Shown here piece after piece: positions 63,679-64,000 of a stretch of 64,000 nucleotides of DNA. This DNA is from Paenibacillus periandrae. GTDB lineage: Bacteria > Bacillota > Bacilli > Paenibacillales > NBRC-103111. A program made the position numbers and the translations under genes. Position 1 is the first letter of the stretch. The number at the start of each line of letters is the position of its first letter. The notes beneath the pieces are model-generated. The model did not search any database. It was given only the letters and a program-made list of their open reading frames with translations, and was not told the origin of the DNA. The stretch is from the NCBI RefSeq assembly GCF_022458865.1, contig NZ_JAJNMU010000018.1:168527-232526 (forward strand), written 5' to 3'.

Positions 63679-63699
63679 GTTCGACTCCCCTCGTCTCCA
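63679..63699 (+). other. ssrA 3'-end-like sequence, possible attachment site
   Basis: The 21 bases from 63679 (TTCGACTCCCCTCGTCTCCA after a G) match the TpsiC loop and acceptor half of a tmRNA/tRNA-like 3' end (GTTCGACTC, then CTCGTCTCCA). The preceding bases (GGACCAGA) do not pair as the T-stem should, and no ssrA body precedes it, so only the 3' part is here. Such partial copies mark the far end of islands inserted in ssrA. No integrase or second copy lies in the window. Confidence 0.45.
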
Positions 63700-63730
63700 T
63701 TGCTGAAAACCCTGTACGTGATTTCCGGGG

Positions 63731-64000
63731 TCTGTCAAATCTTTTGTGTAAACTCTTTTACAGACCTTCCCCCGAGGGGGAAAATTTCGAGAATTTAGCG
63801 CAAATGCTGTCCGATACGTTCGGGAAAGAAAACCGAGAGTTGGAGCAGCATCTGGCCCCAATTCTGTACGCGGCCTGTCCATTTTCGGGTGACGTCCATC
63901 GTGGCTAGATAAAGCATCTTGAGTAACGCTTCATCGGTCGGGAAGATACTTTTTCCCTTTGTCACCTTTCGGAGCTGGCGGTGGTAGCTTTCAATGATGT
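63731..64000 (-). mobile_element. IS256-family element, end region, cut by window edge
   Basis: The element end starts at about 63731 (GGGGTCTGTCAAATC), and inverted GTCTGT/ACAGAC sequences lie just inside. It carries the transposase 3' end. Only the last ~270 bp are in the window. Confidence 0.65.
63795..64000 (-). CDS. IS256-family transposase, C-terminal part (runs off the window)
   Basis: About 68 codons ending in TAA at 63795-63797. The sequence IIESYHRQLRKVTKGKSIFP, then DEALLKMLYLATMDVTRKW and QNWGQMLLQLSVFF, matches the C-terminus of IS256/Mutator transposases, including the catalytic-region glutamate (IES). The start is outside the window. Confidence 0.85.
   Translation of the reverse strand, partial: IIESYHRQLRKVTKGKSIFPTDEALLKMLYLATMDVTRKWTGRVQNWGQMLLQLSVFFPERIGQHLR

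Noticed and set aside
63679..63699. Complete tmRNA or tRNA gene
   Set aside because: Only the 3' T-loop/acceptor half matches; no 5' partner, tag peptide or cloverleaf arms precede it.
63667..63882. 71-residue minus-strand ORF ending RRGESNSGP
   Set aside because: It spans the ssrA-like sequence, the IS256 terminal repeat and part of the IS256 transposase in another frame; its C-terminus is a translation artefact of the tRNA-like sequence.
1..64000. CRISPR array or cas genes
   Set aside because: No series of regularly spaced identical repeats was seen; the short repeats at 2632, 28473 and 60656 are too few and irregular, and no cas-like gene is present. The GGDEF-like genes at 50222 and 50964 lack the HD/zinc features of Cas10.

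Overview
The window looks like a chromosome segment of a Paenibacillus-like bacterium (Bacillota). The evidence is indirect: strong AAGGAGG ribosome sites, several long AraC-type response regulators paired with YesM-like histidine kinases, lipoprotein sugar-binding proteins with two permeases and no ATPase, and IS3, IS110, IS1380 and IS256 elements typical of that group. Bases 1-26 kb read as ordinary carbohydrate-utilisation chromosome. From about 26.5 kb the DNA is visibly more AT-rich, full of broken genes and IS remnants, and reads as an acquired, rearranged island.

1-2.6 kb: a WYL-domain repressor divergent from two paralogous GyrI-like effector-binding proteins, then a short-chain dehydrogenase fragment. 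2.8-14.3 kb: a glycan locus with alpha-L-fucosidase, AraC regulator, GH2 beta-mannosidase, response regulator, histidine kinase, two ABC permeases and a sugar-binding lipoprotein. 14.4-17.7 kb: a monoacylglycerol-lipase-like hydrolase, cysteine synthase, a 49-residue ORF and a GNAT acetyltransferase. 17.8-25.9 kb: a second sugar ABC/two-component operon in which an extra binding protein lies between kinase and response regulator. 26.1-29.2 kb: a CBM6 fragment cut by an IS3 element, a NUDIX fragment and non-coding DNA.

29.3-58.5 kb: the notable part, a minus-strand gene cluster that looks like a biosynthetic cluster for an unidentified natural product. The long block (58482 down to 37255) is one tightly packed, often translationally coupled gene string: glutamine-dependent amidotransferase (AsnB family), carrier protein, papain-fold-like C/H/D protein, flavin monooxygenase, aldo/keto reductase, second carrier protein, uncharacterised nucleotidyltransferase, two GGDEF-like proteins with ribbon-helix-helix-like tails, radical SAM enzyme, PHP phosphoesterase, two paralogous HAD phosphatases, an unknown protein, two Gfo/Idh/MocA dehydrogenases, a zinc-finger NMP-kinase-like protein, PfkB kinase, TIM-barrel isomerase, a third HAD protein and two ABC exporters. 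A smaller block (31543 to 29258) holds an AraC regulator, a third carrier protein and an ATP-grasp ligase. The ATP-grasp/carrier/flavin-monooxygenase/Cys-transferase set recalls butirosin side-chain assembly, but no BtrK-type decarboxylase, aminotransferase, NRPS or PKS module is present. The two blocks are separated by a Cys-transferase-like gene with one in-frame TGA, IS1380 and IS110 remnants, and a decayed NAD-salvage operon (AAA ATPase, NUDIX, nadE, pncB).

58.5-64 kb: mobile-element debris. An ExeA-type transposition ATPase has lost its transposase. A gene with a HEPN-like Rx4H motif is cleanly interrupted by a 1470-bp IS3 element with a 3-bp target duplication. An ssrA-3'-end-like sequence may be an integration scar. 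An IS256-family element runs off the end.

All family calls come from reading motifs; no database search was run, and the product of the cluster is not predicted beyond the enzyme logic given in the entries.
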